A stretch of DNA of 64,000 bases, taken from NCBI GenBank assembly GCA_038373865.1, contig JAXGGA010002851.1, forward strand, positions 49,479 to 113,478, read 5' to 3'. Origin of the DNA: Uloborus plumipes. Taxonomy: Eukaryota; Arthropoda; Arachnida; Araneae; Uloboridae. A program made the position numbers and the translations under genes. Positions within the stretch are counted from its first letter, which is position 1; each line of letters begins with the position of its first letter. Below are positions 46,799-59,944 of the stretch, piece by piece. The notes beneath the pieces were generated by a model, which ran no database searches, was not told the origin of the DNA, and saw nothing but the letters and a program-made list of their open reading frames with translations.

Positions 46799-47148
46799 TG
46801 CACTGCAAAAAGTACTGTTGTTTTTACAGTATAATACTGGCAGCTGGGGTTTCAATTTAAAACTGCAAAATGCACAGTGCTAAACTGTAAAACTAGAAAT
46901 TTTAGTTTCTTACTGTAAAGTTGAAAATTTCAGTTGAATGCCGTAAAATTTAGCTTTATTATAGTGTGAAAACAACAGTATAATACTGGCGGCAGAGGTT
47001 CCAGTTTAAAACTACAAAATGCACAGTAATAAATTAATATTAGCAAGTTTACAGTTTATTACTGTAAAATTATCAATTTTTATAGTTTATTATTATAAAA
47101 TTAGCTGTATTATACTGTGAAAGTAACATTCATTTTTATTTCAGTGTA
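46799..47148. mobile_element. MITE, TACACTG family A, second copy
   Basis: The same body as 19761-20072: CACTGCAAAAAGTACTGTTG and TTTTTACAGTATAATACTGG at the left, a TTTATTACTGTAAAATT-type interior, and an end in TTTCAGTGTA. It is more diverged than the first copy, with several substitutions in each end. Confidence 0.8.
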
Positions 47149-47564
47149 TTGGTTAACGTATTTTGAACAACGGGTCTAATAATTTCATTATATCGGGAAG
47201 CATATCAGTGGGGCCCGATATAATTAAAGTAGTCCTCGCATACTTCGCATTGTTTATTTTTGAACTAATTCTCAAAACATACTGAGGAGCCGAGGATTCT
47301 CTCATTATTTACAAAGCATCATAATGTAGTCAACGCCATTATAACTCATTAAACTGACACGTAGTTAAACACATTTTATTAAAAGGATACTTAGCACCTG
47401 GAGTTCTCAACCTGTGGGTCGCTACCTCAAATTACGTCCAAGATCATTTCTTATGGGGAAATAATGTTATTCTCTTTTGAAATGCATATCAATGCACAAT
47501 TTCAAAATTAAAATATAAGGAAATAAATTATTTTTTTATTTTTAAAAACAGTTCACTTTGTGCG

Positions 47565-47865
47565 CAAATGAGTAAAAACCAAAAAGCAACGTCTAAAAGC
47601 ACAAATAAGTCAAGTTAAAAATCGGCAAACATGTTTCACAAGCATAAAGCCTCCTTCTTCCGTGCCAAGCAATCCGGGCTAGGCACACGCTGACACCTGA
47701 TTGGCCTAGCTTTAGCTCCTTTTCCATTTAAACTTTCCCGGGACTTTGGTTCTTTCTGTTTCTTGTTTGGCACTGAAGAAGGAGGCTTTATGCCTATGAA
47801 ACATGTTTGCCGATTTTTAACTTGACTTAGTTGTGCTTTTAGACGTTGCTTTTTGGTTTTCATTT
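47565..47865. repeat. Palindromic retroelement remnant nested in the hAT
   Basis: The arms 47571-47664 and 47769-47863 are reverse complements (AAAAACCAAAAAGCAACGTC, TCAAGTTAAAAATCGGCAAA, CATAAAGCCTCC) around a ~105-bp GC-richer spacer. The inversion joint lies exactly at the start of the hammerhead-like motif. The organisation parallels the 9289-10110 and 56728-56909 loci although the sequence family differs. Penelope-like or retrozyme-like origin is inferred. Confidence 0.6.
47769..47811 (+). ncRNA. Hammerhead-ribozyme-like motif (consensus-matching core)
   Basis: In order: helix I strand GGCA (47769-47772); core CUGAAGA (47773-47779), which fits the CUGANGA consensus with A at the free position; A plus GG; helix II AGGC-TTTAT-GCCT; two unpaired bases; GAA (47798-47800); palindromic helix III ACATGT (47801-47806); U at the cleavage position; and the returning helix I strand TGCC (47808-47811), which pairs perfectly with GGCA. 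All hammerhead modules are present in the right order for a minimal type I form. Weak points are the imperfect junctions of helix II and the very short helix III, which would favour dimeric cleavage. Confidence 0.45.
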
Positions 47866-48311
47866 TTTATTTTACTTTGTAGCGATATCAATTGCAATTA
47901 CTTTTATTAATAAAAGTATGACGTTTAAAGTTTTGTTTTAAAAGTTGTTATTCAGCTGCTATTTTATGAATAGTTAATTGTACTCTGTGCTTGTTTCAGT
48001 TAAGTTTCATTTTTGTTTACTGTAAATATACGGTAAATTGGAAAATCAATAGTTGTGCGATAATTTCGAAAGTGACAAAACATATATTAAAATTTAAAGT
48101 TGCTACCATTTTCATTTTTCTACAATTATTGCGTGTTAAATTGATTATGACGCAAAAAAAAGGGTCAACAAAAAAACACCAAGAATTCTTATATAAAACG
48201 CGCAGTGCGTTTATAATACTATATACATATTTCAAGGTATGCATAGGGGGTCACAGGCTGTTTCATTGGCAAAAAACGACGTTGAAAAGGCTGAGAACCC
48301 CTGCTTTACAT

Positions 48312-48998
48312 GATACATTTAATAACGCATGTTGTGTTAAAAATTTTATTATAATTATGGCTTTTGCTCTTAGAATTTGATTTGGATCATAATCTCCGAA
48401 GACGAAAAATAGGACAAGTTTAGATAGATGCTTGTTTTTCTTTTCACCCACTGCAATATTCAAAATCGTTAACTTTTATTTACGAAACTTTGCCTGATGT
48501 TAAAAACTTATGGCCACAAAGACTGCAAGAGGTATATGGAAAGAGTATTCTTATCTGAGTATTAATTTCCATCAGTGGGATAATCAGCTGGTACCTACCC
48601 CATGCATGATTATTTATTTGCGGCATGATTATTTTTCTTTATGTTCGTAATATAGGAATATCATACATATTATTCCAAATTCAAGTTACTCAAGGTGGAT
48701 TTAAATAAAACTGACACGGTTTGTGACTTTCTGCATACGTGTCACCAATTTCACAGAATTTGCTGAACACATGCCTCACACACACAAAAAAAAAAAAAAG
48801 AAAAAAAACTTTCACATTCATTTGACAGAGGTTTCCCGATTGTGGCAAATATTTATTTCTATTACCACGCTGAATACACTTAAATCTTAGGTAAAATAGT
48901 AACTTACGAATTTTTTAATTCAAGAAAATGATTTTTTTTACTTTAGGGGGATAGAAAATGTCATGAATTCTGGAGATTCCCTTATGGTTCTTAGCACA
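48312..48998. other. AT-rich DNA, nothing recognised
   Basis: Includes a short A-rich tract near 48786-48808. It may contain the body of the Helitron whose 3' end is at 48999-49023, but no 5' end was identified. Confidence 0.45.
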
Positions 48999-49023
48999 GG
49001 CATCGCCGTGCAGGTACAGCTAA
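48999..49023 (+). mobile_element. Helitron 3' terminus (solo)
   Basis: GGCATCGCCGTGC, AGGTACAG and CTAA|T closely match the 3' end of the Helitron at 42377-42401, with CTAA in place of CTAG; both fit the CTRR rule. The 5' end was not located, so the element may be truncated. Confidence 0.6.
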
Positions 49024-49967
49024 TATTTAAAATGTGAGATCACTCGATTTAAAAATAAAATATATAAACGGCATTACAGGAAAACCCTTTCAACAAGAAT
49101 TATTGTAATACTTCAAATTGGTGAACCAAAAACGGACTAAAATATACTACCACAAGTAAACACAACTTTTATACTTCGTCTTTCAAAGACACTCACTCTA
49201 AATTTGCCGTGTATATTTGACGCCTCAAGAAACAATTCACGTATTAATCAATAGTACCACGAGTCAGTTCTTCTACTAACAGAACAGATACATCACAGTT
49301 TTAAAATGTTCTTTTTACACGAAAATTGTTTGATGAAATATTTGCTAAGCTTACACAAATTTGGCGATATTTTTTCTCATTTTGTGTTTGACATTGGCAC
49401 AAAATATATAAAACAACTTTCAAACATTGCATGCATTTAACAAAGACTACATTCTGAGGAAAAGTATAATTGACTCTGTATTAAGCCTAAGACATGCTAG
49501 TGGCAAATAATCCGAATTGAGATGCACCCTCCTGCAGCGAGGCAGATGTTAATGACGAATCAAGAGCAGCAAGTGATTTATGAGGAGATAGCAGAGAGGT
49601 CGTCACAACTAGTTCATCTTTGTAAACGCTAAAGATTATTCAACGTACTTGATACGAGAAGGAATCCGGTTACATTGAGGTGCTTTAAATTAATGATGGG
49701 TAACAAAACTACTCCGCAGTTTTGGCAGGAAAAGGTAATGGTGTAAAATTTTATCAATGTGAACATTATGATGTTCTCATTTTTAAAACATGAAACTAAA
49801 GTCAAAGGATTTTTTTTAATTTTGGCTCGCATATAATCACATAATATCAGCAGCATTTAAAAATGAAAGTATTCACAAGCATGACGTAAATATGTAAGCG
49901 AAATGCAAAATAAATTGCTTATTTCCATTTATGTGCAATCCGGAACCAACTGTCTGATCTTCTTGGG
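49024..49967. other. AT-rich DNA, nothing recognised
   Basis: No frame or repeat structure could be supported. Confidence 0.5.
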
Positions 49968-50264
49968 TAAAACCTTCCGCGTATTTACGCATGCGTCAGG
50001 TCTTCTCTAATCTTACTAAAATAGGGATGACAGGTAAGATAACAATAAGTGGAAGTAAAATAAGAAGTTCTTTGAGCCGTATCAAACAACGCAGAACGAT
50101 GCTAATTTCAAATACATAGTTTAGTTGAATATGTCGAAATGATAGCGAAAATGCAAGTTTTTAATTGAAAACTTCGGAAAGTTCCCACTCACAACACATC
50201 ACCCCTTTTTTTAAGTGCAATGTTTCGCGAGTGCTAGGCGCGGTTTTCACAGACCCACAGTAAT
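49968..50264 (+). repeat. Dispersed repeat R1, copy 2
   Basis: Same orientation as 27537-27832 and similar throughout; see copy 1 for shared blocks. Comparing both copies places the boundaries near AAACCTTCCGC at the left and CACAGTA at the right. Confidence 0.85.
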
Positions 50265-50303
50265 TATCAAAGCAACAAGTTGTTGTTTTTGTCTTGTGCC
50301 AGC

Positions 50304-50491
50304 TATACTAAAATGCAACGTTTCTTGACAAAAACATCGTGACGTTTGCGTGACGTTAGCCTATGAAAAACGAGCTAGATAAAACGTCACAGCCTACTTG
50401 GCGAATAAGAGGAGATCGCTGACTGCTTGTGAGCTCTTATTGGCTCCGCCAGTAGTGACGTCAGTGCCAAGTTAAGTTCCGTTCTAGTGTA
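50304..50491. mobile_element. MITE (~190 bp), second copy of the 16748 family
   Basis: TATACTAAAATGCAACG at the left and, on the reverse strand, TACACTAGAACGGAAC at the right are degenerate TIRs. The body matches 16748-16943 (ACATCGTGACGT, AACGAGCTAGATAAAACG, GCTCTTATTGGCTCCGCC), with a shorter central region. It abuts the SINE. Confidence 0.8.
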
Positions 50492-50729
50492 GGCTGGCAG
50501 TTTGGGGTACGCTGCTTCATTTGGTGTAAAGTCCGTCATCCATAGTACACACATGCCATAAGGTCCCGCTTAAAGGGCAGAGGACCATTCACACCACAAC
50601 ACATTCACACAAAGAAAGGACAAAGACGGGAGGAAAAAAAGTAGATCCATGTCCGAGCCGGGGCTCGAAATCGGGACCACCTACCTATCCGGGTCAGACT
50701 TTTCTGACTACTAGACAAGCTAGCCACAA
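50492..50729 (-). mobile_element. tRNA-derived SINE
   Basis: On the minus strand the head (about 50729-50645) reads GGCTAGCTTGTCTAGTAG, an A-box-like stretch, and 40 bases later GATTTCGAGCCC, a B box (GWTCRANNC-like) within a possible T-stem, TCCCGA...CCCCGG. The spacing fits an RNA polymerase III internal promoter, and the order matches a tRNA-related head followed by a ~150-bp unrelated body. It is not a tRNA gene: the acceptor stem does not close. The tail (near 50492) runs to the neighbouring MITE without an obvious A-tract. Confidence 0.65.
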
Positions 50730-52120
<1,391 letters not shown>

Positions 52121-52895
52121 AACGAAAAAATTCAAACATTGGAATTTTGGCTTATATTTTTTTTTCAATGAACGCACTACACGTCTCCTTTATATAAGTC
52201 ACATTCTATGAAAATTGCTAATTAGCTTATACAAATATCTTAATACTAAGTCACGCAGGCAAATAAAAATGAACTTGTTTGAGGTTTTCGGAAAAACTAG
52301 CAGAAGCGTTGAAGACTTGATTTTTTCTTTACTTTTCTGAAGCGATTCTTCAATAAAAAAAAATAAGTGAAAAAGGAAAGTGCTAGAAAAGAACATCGCA
52401 TCTGAAAAACAAATTGACTTTCTTTCTGATTCCCAGTCTCCCTGATGCTACTAATATTTTCACAAATATATCCTTTTGACACATTTTATTATTTCAAGAA
52501 GATTATTTCTTCTCAATGAGTTATTCAATTAGTTTAATAGATTAAGACTGAATATTTATCATCAATGAATTTAAAAAAATATTCTAATCTTTTCGACTTA
52601 CTTTATTTCAGTAAGTTTTTTTACGAGAAATAAGCTTTCTTAGAAGAGTAAAAGTTCAATTTATCTATCTTTCTTTTTCTTTCTCTTTTATAAGCTTTTA
52701 CTCTCAGCTATTTAAAAATGATGTGTTTGTTTAAAAATATTTTTTCCCTATTAAAGTTGTGTTTCTGAGAACAAAAAATTAATTCGACGAGGATTTTTTA
52801 AGAAATAAACATTGCTTTTGAGCTAACAATAAAGTTATAAAAACAACGGATTTAATGCATGAATTTACAAAGGATTGTTGACGCGGTACAAGATA
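52121..52895. other. AT-rich DNA, nothing recognised
   Basis: Short pyrimidine runs near 52665-52690; nothing else of note. Confidence 0.5.
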
Positions 52896-53129
52896 TACAC
52901 TCGGGCACATTGAAAATAGCGACCCAAGAAGAAAGCATCGGATTGAATTTGCCAAGTTTCGACATTGTACAGACTACCTGTATTTGTGTCGTTGCTCACC
53001 TTGTATTAGTTTAATTGTCCTGATTTTGAGATCAAGTTGAGTCTCTCATCTGTATCATTATGTGTATTAAAATTCATTTCAAACCGACGATTTCTTCTTG
53101 GGTCGCTATTTTCAATGTGCCTGAGTGTA
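52896..53129. mobile_element. MITE, TACACTCGGGCAC ends (~234 bp)
   Basis: TACACTCGGGCACATTGAAA, continuing as ATAGCGACCCAAGAAGAAA, is matched by its reverse complement at 53090-53129 with one mismatch (GGGCAC/AGGCAC). The TIRs are thus ~40 bp and nearly perfect, flush with TA. No coding capacity. The high end identity indicates recent activity. Confidence 0.9.
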
Positions 53130-54908
53130 TTTTTCTGTAGTTCATACAAGTTAATAAATAAATTAATATCCAACAAAATTCTTTAAAAGTTTTCAGTCAA
53201 GCATAACGACAGTATCTTTTTTATTTCACTTTACTACAGAAAAGATTGCCATTTCTCTATAAAATCCGATTATAAGCATTTATTTTGCTAGTATAAAAGA
53301 TTATGATGTATCATAACTGTAAATTTCAGTGATGGTAATTGCAATACAGAATCAAAATTCCTGTTATGTTTACCTAATTTTAGCATCGTAACATTTTAGC
53401 ATCACTACCTTTAATTTTCTTGATTATCAGCTAACTAAAGTATTTACTTTAGAATACTTTTTGAAGAAATAAAGTACACGAACTTAAGTGTTCCTGGAGC
53501 TTTTATACTCTTAAAATGGTTGTGCCAGAGTGAAAAGTTTTAGAAGAACTGAAAAAAATAAAAGATAAATCTGTTCCCATCGATTATGTTGCTTAATTTC
53601 CAACAGTTGTTATGAGCCGCTTCATAGCCAATTTAAATTAAAATATATGTTTTTTAACCGATTTTCTATAAAGCATTCCCGTTTTCTCTTTTTTTACTGC
53701 ATATATCTAAGTTCCTCTTATTTTTCCTCCTCAAAACTATACATTTGCTCATTTCGTATAAGTAATAAAATGTAAAAGGTGTTCATACAACTGAAATTAT
53801 TTATATTAATGTTAGTAGTAAGAAATAACTGAGCTTAACTGAAATAATTTAAATTGTACTGTTATTTCCAAATTGTACGCATGTACATTATGGAAATAGT
53901 CGTACATAGGCATATACATATCAATGTTTCCCTTTAAATCAAAAGATTGTAAAAAATTAAAGATGTTATGTAATTCAAATAACTGCCTTGTATGAACATA
54001 TAAATATTGTGTTTTGAGATTACTATTAAAACGCCAGATTCAAAAAAAAGTTCTAGTTTGGAAAAACTTAAATATACCACCTCTCAACTACTCACGTTAA
54101 AAGAAAAGAAAAAATACTTGAACATTTTGAAAACGCTAATAATTATTTTTAAGAGTGAAGACATTAAAAAATAACTTCATGCCCAAAAGTCATGAGTTGT
54201 TTTGAAACTCTACTTCACCGCAAAAGCGCGCTTGATGAAGACAAAGTTTATTTCTGAGAAAGCAAATGTAACGTGCAGAAGCGACGGTTTCAATTCTTGG
54301 CAAATGGAGTGCAGCATTTACTCTAGCGTGTTTATTTTTATCCTTCAGCTTTCAAACAAAAGAAGGTCAAATATTGTGTCTTTCTGACGCGAGTCAACTT
54401 ATTTTTCCCTTTCACTCATCTTAACATTTTCGTCGAAGCTCTAATCCAAAAATAAATTATTTATTCATTCCGAGATTCCAACAAGAATTTTAAAATTTAT
54501 TTTATATCAAAACTAAGAAAATAACAGACTGTTTGTCAGATTTTATTATAAAGTTTGGTACATCACTAATTGGGAGCAGTTTTTCTTCTTAGTTTCTATA
54601 TGAACTCGTTTTTTTTTTTTTCATCTCTCTCTCTTTGTGGATCGTTGTTTTCACTAAACTGTAGCCAATAATTTACTAATATGAATTCCAAAGTATTCTC
54701 ACATATTTTAATTTTTTGTTCTACTTGAAAATGTATAAATTGTTTCATAACCTAAATTTTGTCTAAAATATCTTCAGTTATTTAAACATGGAAATTGTTT
54801 TTAGCAAGAGTTAGAGTGGTCCTGCACTTCCCTCGCGAAATTAGTCATTTTTGACATACTTTCAAACCTTTCATCGCCTTTATTTTATTTTTTGTTTTTA
54901 ATTTTATT
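53130..54908. other. AT-rich DNA, nothing recognised
   Basis: No frame, inverted end or tandem structure could be supported. Confidence 0.5.
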
Positions 54909-55590
54909 TATCTACTTATATTAAAAACTGAGTATATTTCTAACTATCTTTCTTTCTATCTATGTCACGCTTCTTTCTCCTGAACGCCAAAGAGCTGAAA
55001 GTCGAACCAGGTACCGATAGATAGGTAATTTTTCAGGTTTCATTAGTTTCAATGTATATAATTATACGATTTTAATTAGCGAAGATATCAATTAATAAGT
55101 AGTCAAATTTAAAGCGATTAAGCCCAATAAATGATTAAATATGAAATCCATTGTTGCAAAACGTGGTTGCTATGAAACATGAATAACAATGATAATGGAA
55201 TTTTGAATGTAGGCTTAACTAAATCAAATACGAAACTCATAAGCGGGCCACTTACGTAGTATTTTTATCGCTAGCTACTTGTAATATTTTGAAACATTCA
55301 TTTGTTGAAAAGCCATCTACTTATATTAAAAACTGAGTATCTATGTCTGCCTTTTTCCTTTGAGCGAGCTGAATTTACTGAAACTTTCCTCACCATCTTG
55401 AGGACGCGAAGTGCCTGTGCAGCATCTCAGTAATTTGAATGATTTTTTGATGCAGGAAAAAAGAAAAGGCGCGAAGGCGCCTTTTAGCGAGCCACCTAGG
55501 CGGGGAGTAGTTTCTTGAAATTTTCCTCACTATTTCAAGGCACGAAGTGCCCGTGCAACGCCCGACCACGTGTGTGGTATGTCTTAAAAT
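54909..55590 (+). mobile_element. Helitron-like fragments, two related starts
   Basis: TCTACTTATATTAAAAACTG plus AGTAT occurs at 54909 and again at 55316, each preceded by A. The second is followed by TATGTCTGCC, as in Helitron 5' ends. Downstream, TTCCTCAC(C/T)AT and a CGAAGTGCC(T/C)GTGCA block occur twice (about 55390 and 55525). Hairpins GGCACGAAGTGCC and AGGCGCGAAGGCGCCT sit near the end. No clean CTRR terminus was found, so boundaries are approximate. Confidence 0.45.
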
Positions 55591-56727
55591 CTTATGAACA
55601 TTAAATTATATCAAATAATATAACATCAGAATGAGGTAAAAGTAAAGGAGGCTGGGACGTTATGCACCAACATGCCGCAGGAAGCTAATCTAGCTGCCCT
55701 GGCAGCTAGTTTATTTATATTTTGTGCTTAGAGTTTTCTTAAATTTTTAACAAAGGAGACAGTGAATAAAATCCTTTATATAGTTGAGACCTTATCATTG
55801 TTTTCTATTCTCCTTTTTTAACCCTTGACGCAACTAGAAAGGGGGTGATAAGTTTGAGATGTCTGTGTATAAGGGTATATGTGTCTATATTTCTATCACT
55901 TAAGCACCTAAACGAACGGACATATTTGATTTTGTTTTTGTTTTTTTTTTCTCAAAATAGAAAAGATTGAGGTTGTTCTTAGCTATGTCACATCTTCGTA
56001 TGATATCAGTTAATATTTTCTTATATGTTTTTCGCGATTTTTGAGCGAAATTACACTTTAAAATTAAAAGAAATAATACCAAAGAAAAGGAGTTCATTTT
56101 TCTGCGTCTAATGAATGTGTATGTTATTTAGAACTTAAATTATAACGTTTTTAAGCAGATTTAAGCACGACTACGCCTTTATTCACGCGATCAGCAACCG
56201 ATGTCATTGTTGGCCGACAAGGATAGAAAACTCAATGATTTAAAAGTTTTATTAGTTGCCACATTCTATTTTAAACAAATACAGTACTCGTAATTGATTG
56301 TAGTATAAGGTTTTTTTTTAAGGATTTTCAATTTTCCCTCATTATTCTGATTTTGCGATTTGCGAATTTTATTAGTAAGGATTACTCTGTATTTTTCGTG
56401 TTTCCCATGTCTCTTGAAAACAATTACATTTATTTAAACTTGAATTGTGTTTTGATCCATGAAGTTCATCTTAATATGAGTTTGGCAATCAGGGTCGGCA
56501 ATTTTTTTAAATAATTTTAATTAATTTTACTATTTTAGGCATCATAACATAAATAATATTTAGGTTTAGGCTCTATCCATGTAAAGTAAATTTTTCGTAT
56601 CTTATAGCATTTTTTCACGAAAATAGAATCAAGACCCACTACGATTTTTTTAACAGAGTAGTATTAATCTGCTCTAAGTTTATCTAAGTTTACAGTAACC
56701 TACAGTAACCTAGTACTAAGTAAATCT
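55591..56727. other. AT-rich DNA, nothing recognised
   Basis: Only chance frames. Confidence 0.5.
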
Positions 56728-56909
56728 AAGTTTACAAATACTTTTGTGCTACGGATGTAGAGAAAATTACAACGTTAAGGATGCACAAAAAAGCAGCGAT
56801 ACTGCAAACACGTGTTTCGGCGTTACAAGGAACGCCTTTTTAACGCCGAAACACGTGTCTGCAGTATCCCTGCTAATTTGTGAATCCTTAACGTTGTAAT
56901 TTTCTCTAC
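56728..56909. mobile_element. Short palindromic copy of the 9289-10110 element
   Basis: The left end AAGTTTACAAATAC and the body ACACGTGTTTCGGCGTTACA match the left arm of the 9.3-kb locus. The right half from 56843 is its reverse complement, ending at TTTTCTCTAC just as the other locus ends at TTTTCTGTAC. The inversion centre falls inside helix II of the hammerhead-like motif, so only half of the ribozyme core remains on each strand. It is a deleted relative of the same family. Confidence 0.75.
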
Positions 56910-58451
56910 AGTATTAATCATGTTATCTCAGAGCTGAAAAAAAAAATTCTTCATAAAGCATGAAAATTGCTCTGAAAAGCAAAGAGAGATGAAATGATAG
57001 CGAAGAAAACAAAAGATAGAATCTTTTGTTTTATGCTAAAATAGTTTAACTATTAAACAACAAACAACATATTATCCCGGAAACGAACACTTTGCTATGC
57101 ATTTGAAGGAAGTATAGGCATTTAATGACTCTAGAAATACATTTTCTTAGCGCAAACAATGTAGAACGTAAAAATATTCTCCGGTTTTTATTGTTACTTA
57201 AGGAGCAATTTAAAAAATGCTTTTAAGGATAAATGTGGCATTTTATCTTATCCTTAACTTAAATAGTTTAACATATTAAATTAATAAACTTATTTTTTCA
57301 TCAAAACAGATTAAATAAATGTCATTAAGTTTAGATGTGTTCTACTTTATATTCCTTGTCTTATATTACTATCATTATTTTCGTATTACTGCTCTGCGAA
57401 ATCGTAAAAAATTAATTTATATACCCCCCCCCCCAAAGAAAAAAATATACATACTTTAAATGAAAATAAAAGCATTCATCTACATTTTTTAAAGTAGTTC
57501 CATGACTCAAGAAGTTTAATATTACTTTCCACTTATTTTTTACGCTAACGGGAAAATAGTTGCGTAATTAATAAAACTTTACTAATCATCAAATTTACTA
57601 GTCAAATCTCTGAATGAAAGAAAAATGTGAGATGTGTTTTGAATGTAAACCATTTGAAGCAGTAAAAGGTCAACATTGCCCTTCAACTTTGTAGGCCCGA
57701 ACTGAGTTACCAACTGTAACTCAAATTGGTAGTGCAACTAGTGTGTCCTGTATATTGGCGTCAACTGGCTTAAATGCAAAAAAAAAGTGAATAACTAAAG
57801 TAGTAGAAAATAGTAAAATCTGAAGGAAAATATTGGAAAACATCACAGATTTGAAAAGGAAAAGGGGAAAAACAATTTTCATCAGAATATGCAATTCACA
57901 TTCATCGTCGAAAAGACAAGACTTGATTTGCATTAAGAAAAAAAAAACAGACTGTTATATCTAGTAAGTCCTTAACATTTAAATAAGTATGTTAACTTTT
58001 AAAGCAAATATGTCGATATTTGAAAGTTAAAGGCTATTAGTAGCGATGAATCAGTGGTCCATTACAGATTCTAAAAGTGAACTCATCAGAAAAACTGAGC
58101 TTTTTATTTAAAGCATTCTGCATTGGTTTATTTGTGCATGATATGCAGATGAATTATCATCGAGCCATCTACTATAAAATGTGGTTGGAAAACCTAGTGG
58201 TTCTTAAGGTAATTGTGAAGACATTGAGATAAAACTAAAATCGTGTGAAAAGATTCCTGCAATAAATATTGAAGATGTTGAAGTGACTTCGCCTTAGGTT
58301 TCATTTGATGAACTTAATGTCGATCAACGATACAGTTACAAAGCATAGACTGTAATTTAAAGCAGATTTTTTTTTCAGTTTATCATGAACGAATCCTGGA
58401 AAAATAGGTGAAATTAGAGAGTTAAAATATGCAATTTAAGAGTTTGTGGGT
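56910..58451. other. AT-rich DNA, nothing recognised
   Basis: A C-run at about 57425-57434 and random frames. Confidence 0.5.
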
Positions 58452-59187
58452 AAAACCATGGCTACCTGCTATCCTTAAATGGCTAGCCAGACGCGGCGGA
58501 GATCAAAGGAAATTTCGTACAAGGCGAAGTTACCGTGGTCGCCGCTTGTGGCGCTGATCTCCTAGGATTGGTTTTCGTGTATTTCCATTCATGTTCCATT
58601 ATAACAATCTAGATTTTGCTTTGCTTTTCAGTAAAAACCGCGTTATTTCTTTCAAGTGATTTTTCTGTTCATGCATTATTCATCGAAACACATCCCACGA
58701 TACTCGATTGCACATTAATTTCATGTGTCCTTTTTTTTTTTTTTTTTTCTGAATGTTGTTTTAGGGTGTCTTTTGCAAAGTATTGACGAAAATCATTTTC
58801 ATTTTTTTCGCAGGCACTTTTTTTTTGTATTTTAGTTTGCAATTTAATTCACAACTGGTACTGGTGCTATAAGAACGCTGGTGTGCTCATTGTCTCCACT
58901 TAAAAATAATCTGAATCTCTGAAAAGTTTAAATTCATTCATATATTCATTATATTATTTTATTTTATTAAACTTTTTTTTTTAATTTTTTCTTTATTTAT
59001 TTTTTGAGATTCGTTAATTTTCTGTCAAATACAAAATTTTAATAGTAAAGCAATTTGAATTGATTGGGGGGGGGGGATGAATTACTTGGCTGAGCACATG
59101 CTAAGATCTGAATATCTGTCCTTCTTCTTTCTTTTATTTTTCCTTCGTTCTCGGGCTATTTTCGTGGCACAAGGTTTTTCATTGATT

Positions 59188-59829
59188 ACACAGGCCAACA
59201 AAAAAAACCTTTTTGAAAACTTTTTTTAATTTTAATAGCTGATCTTGATAGATTTTTATGTGCTGAATCCAAATCTGCTTGTAGTTTTTATGTATCACCC
59301 TTAGTTTCCAAGCAAAATGTATTTTATTATATAGTTTAATACCCATTTACAGTATATAGGGAAATCAATGAAACACTGTAGAATCGTAAAAATGGTTTGT
59401 ATTTACAGTAAAATACTTGGAATAGTAATTTTATGTGATGATACAAGGTTCACTTGTCAACTGGAATTGCTTTATATTTTCTTTCCCTTTTTTCCTTGAA
59501 GCTTCTTGTGTAGCTTTTCCTGCGATGAATAGCTTGCTGAACTTCCCGGTGAAGTGACCAACAGTAATCCCCCATCATGTTGTAGCATGTGTTTCAGCAG
59601 TGCTGCCAACATCATCTTTGTTCATTAGACCTATTTTTTCATGTTATCTTAACTATGAAAAAGCTGTTAAATTCTAAAAATGTTTCTTTATTTCATGAAT
59701 GTAACTATAAAATGTGAATAAATGGTGGGTGATACAACTTTTTAAGCATCATATTTGGATTCAGCAACCTAAACAACATAAGAATAAGGTATTTTCATTA
59801 AAAAAGTTTTTTCATCGTTGGCCTGTGTT
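59188..59829. mobile_element. MITE (~640 bp), ACACAGGCCAAC ends
   Basis: ACACAGGCCAAC(A/G)A at the left and its reverse complement at the right border arms that remain partly complementary for about 110 bp, for example GCTGAATCCAAAT at 59263 against ATTTGGATTCAGC at 59754. Flanking ATTGATT and ATTGCTT may be an old target duplication. No gene. Confidence 0.78.
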
Positions 59830-59944
59830 ATTGCTTTCATTTTTGTATTGCATGATTATTTGAATATATTTCACCCTAAAAAAAAATAATAAATAAATAA
59901 AAAAAAAATAATAAAATTTTCCTAAACATATGAGTAATTAAAAT

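Larger units (their letters stand above)
47398..48303. mobile_element. hAT-type non-autonomous element
   Basis: The left end CTGGAGTTCTCAACC with following TGTGGGTCGCTACC, and the right end GGCTGAGAACCCCTG, are imperfect inverted repeats of the familiar CAGGGGTTCTCAAAC type. The flanking octamers CTTAGCAC (47390-47397) and CTTTACAT (48304-48311) agree at five of eight positions, consistent with an old 8-bp target duplication. No transposase was found. The long open frame from 47991 crosses the right end and is chance. A palindromic insertion occupies 47565-47865. Confidence 0.75.

Noticed and set aside
47991..48380. 129-residue open frame as a hAT transposase
   Set aside because: It has no hAT motif and runs out through the element's right terminal repeat and target site.
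50645..50729. Functional tRNA gene
   Set aside because: A- and B-box-like stretches are present but the acceptor stem does not pair and the anticodon arm is unclear; the head of a SINE fits better.
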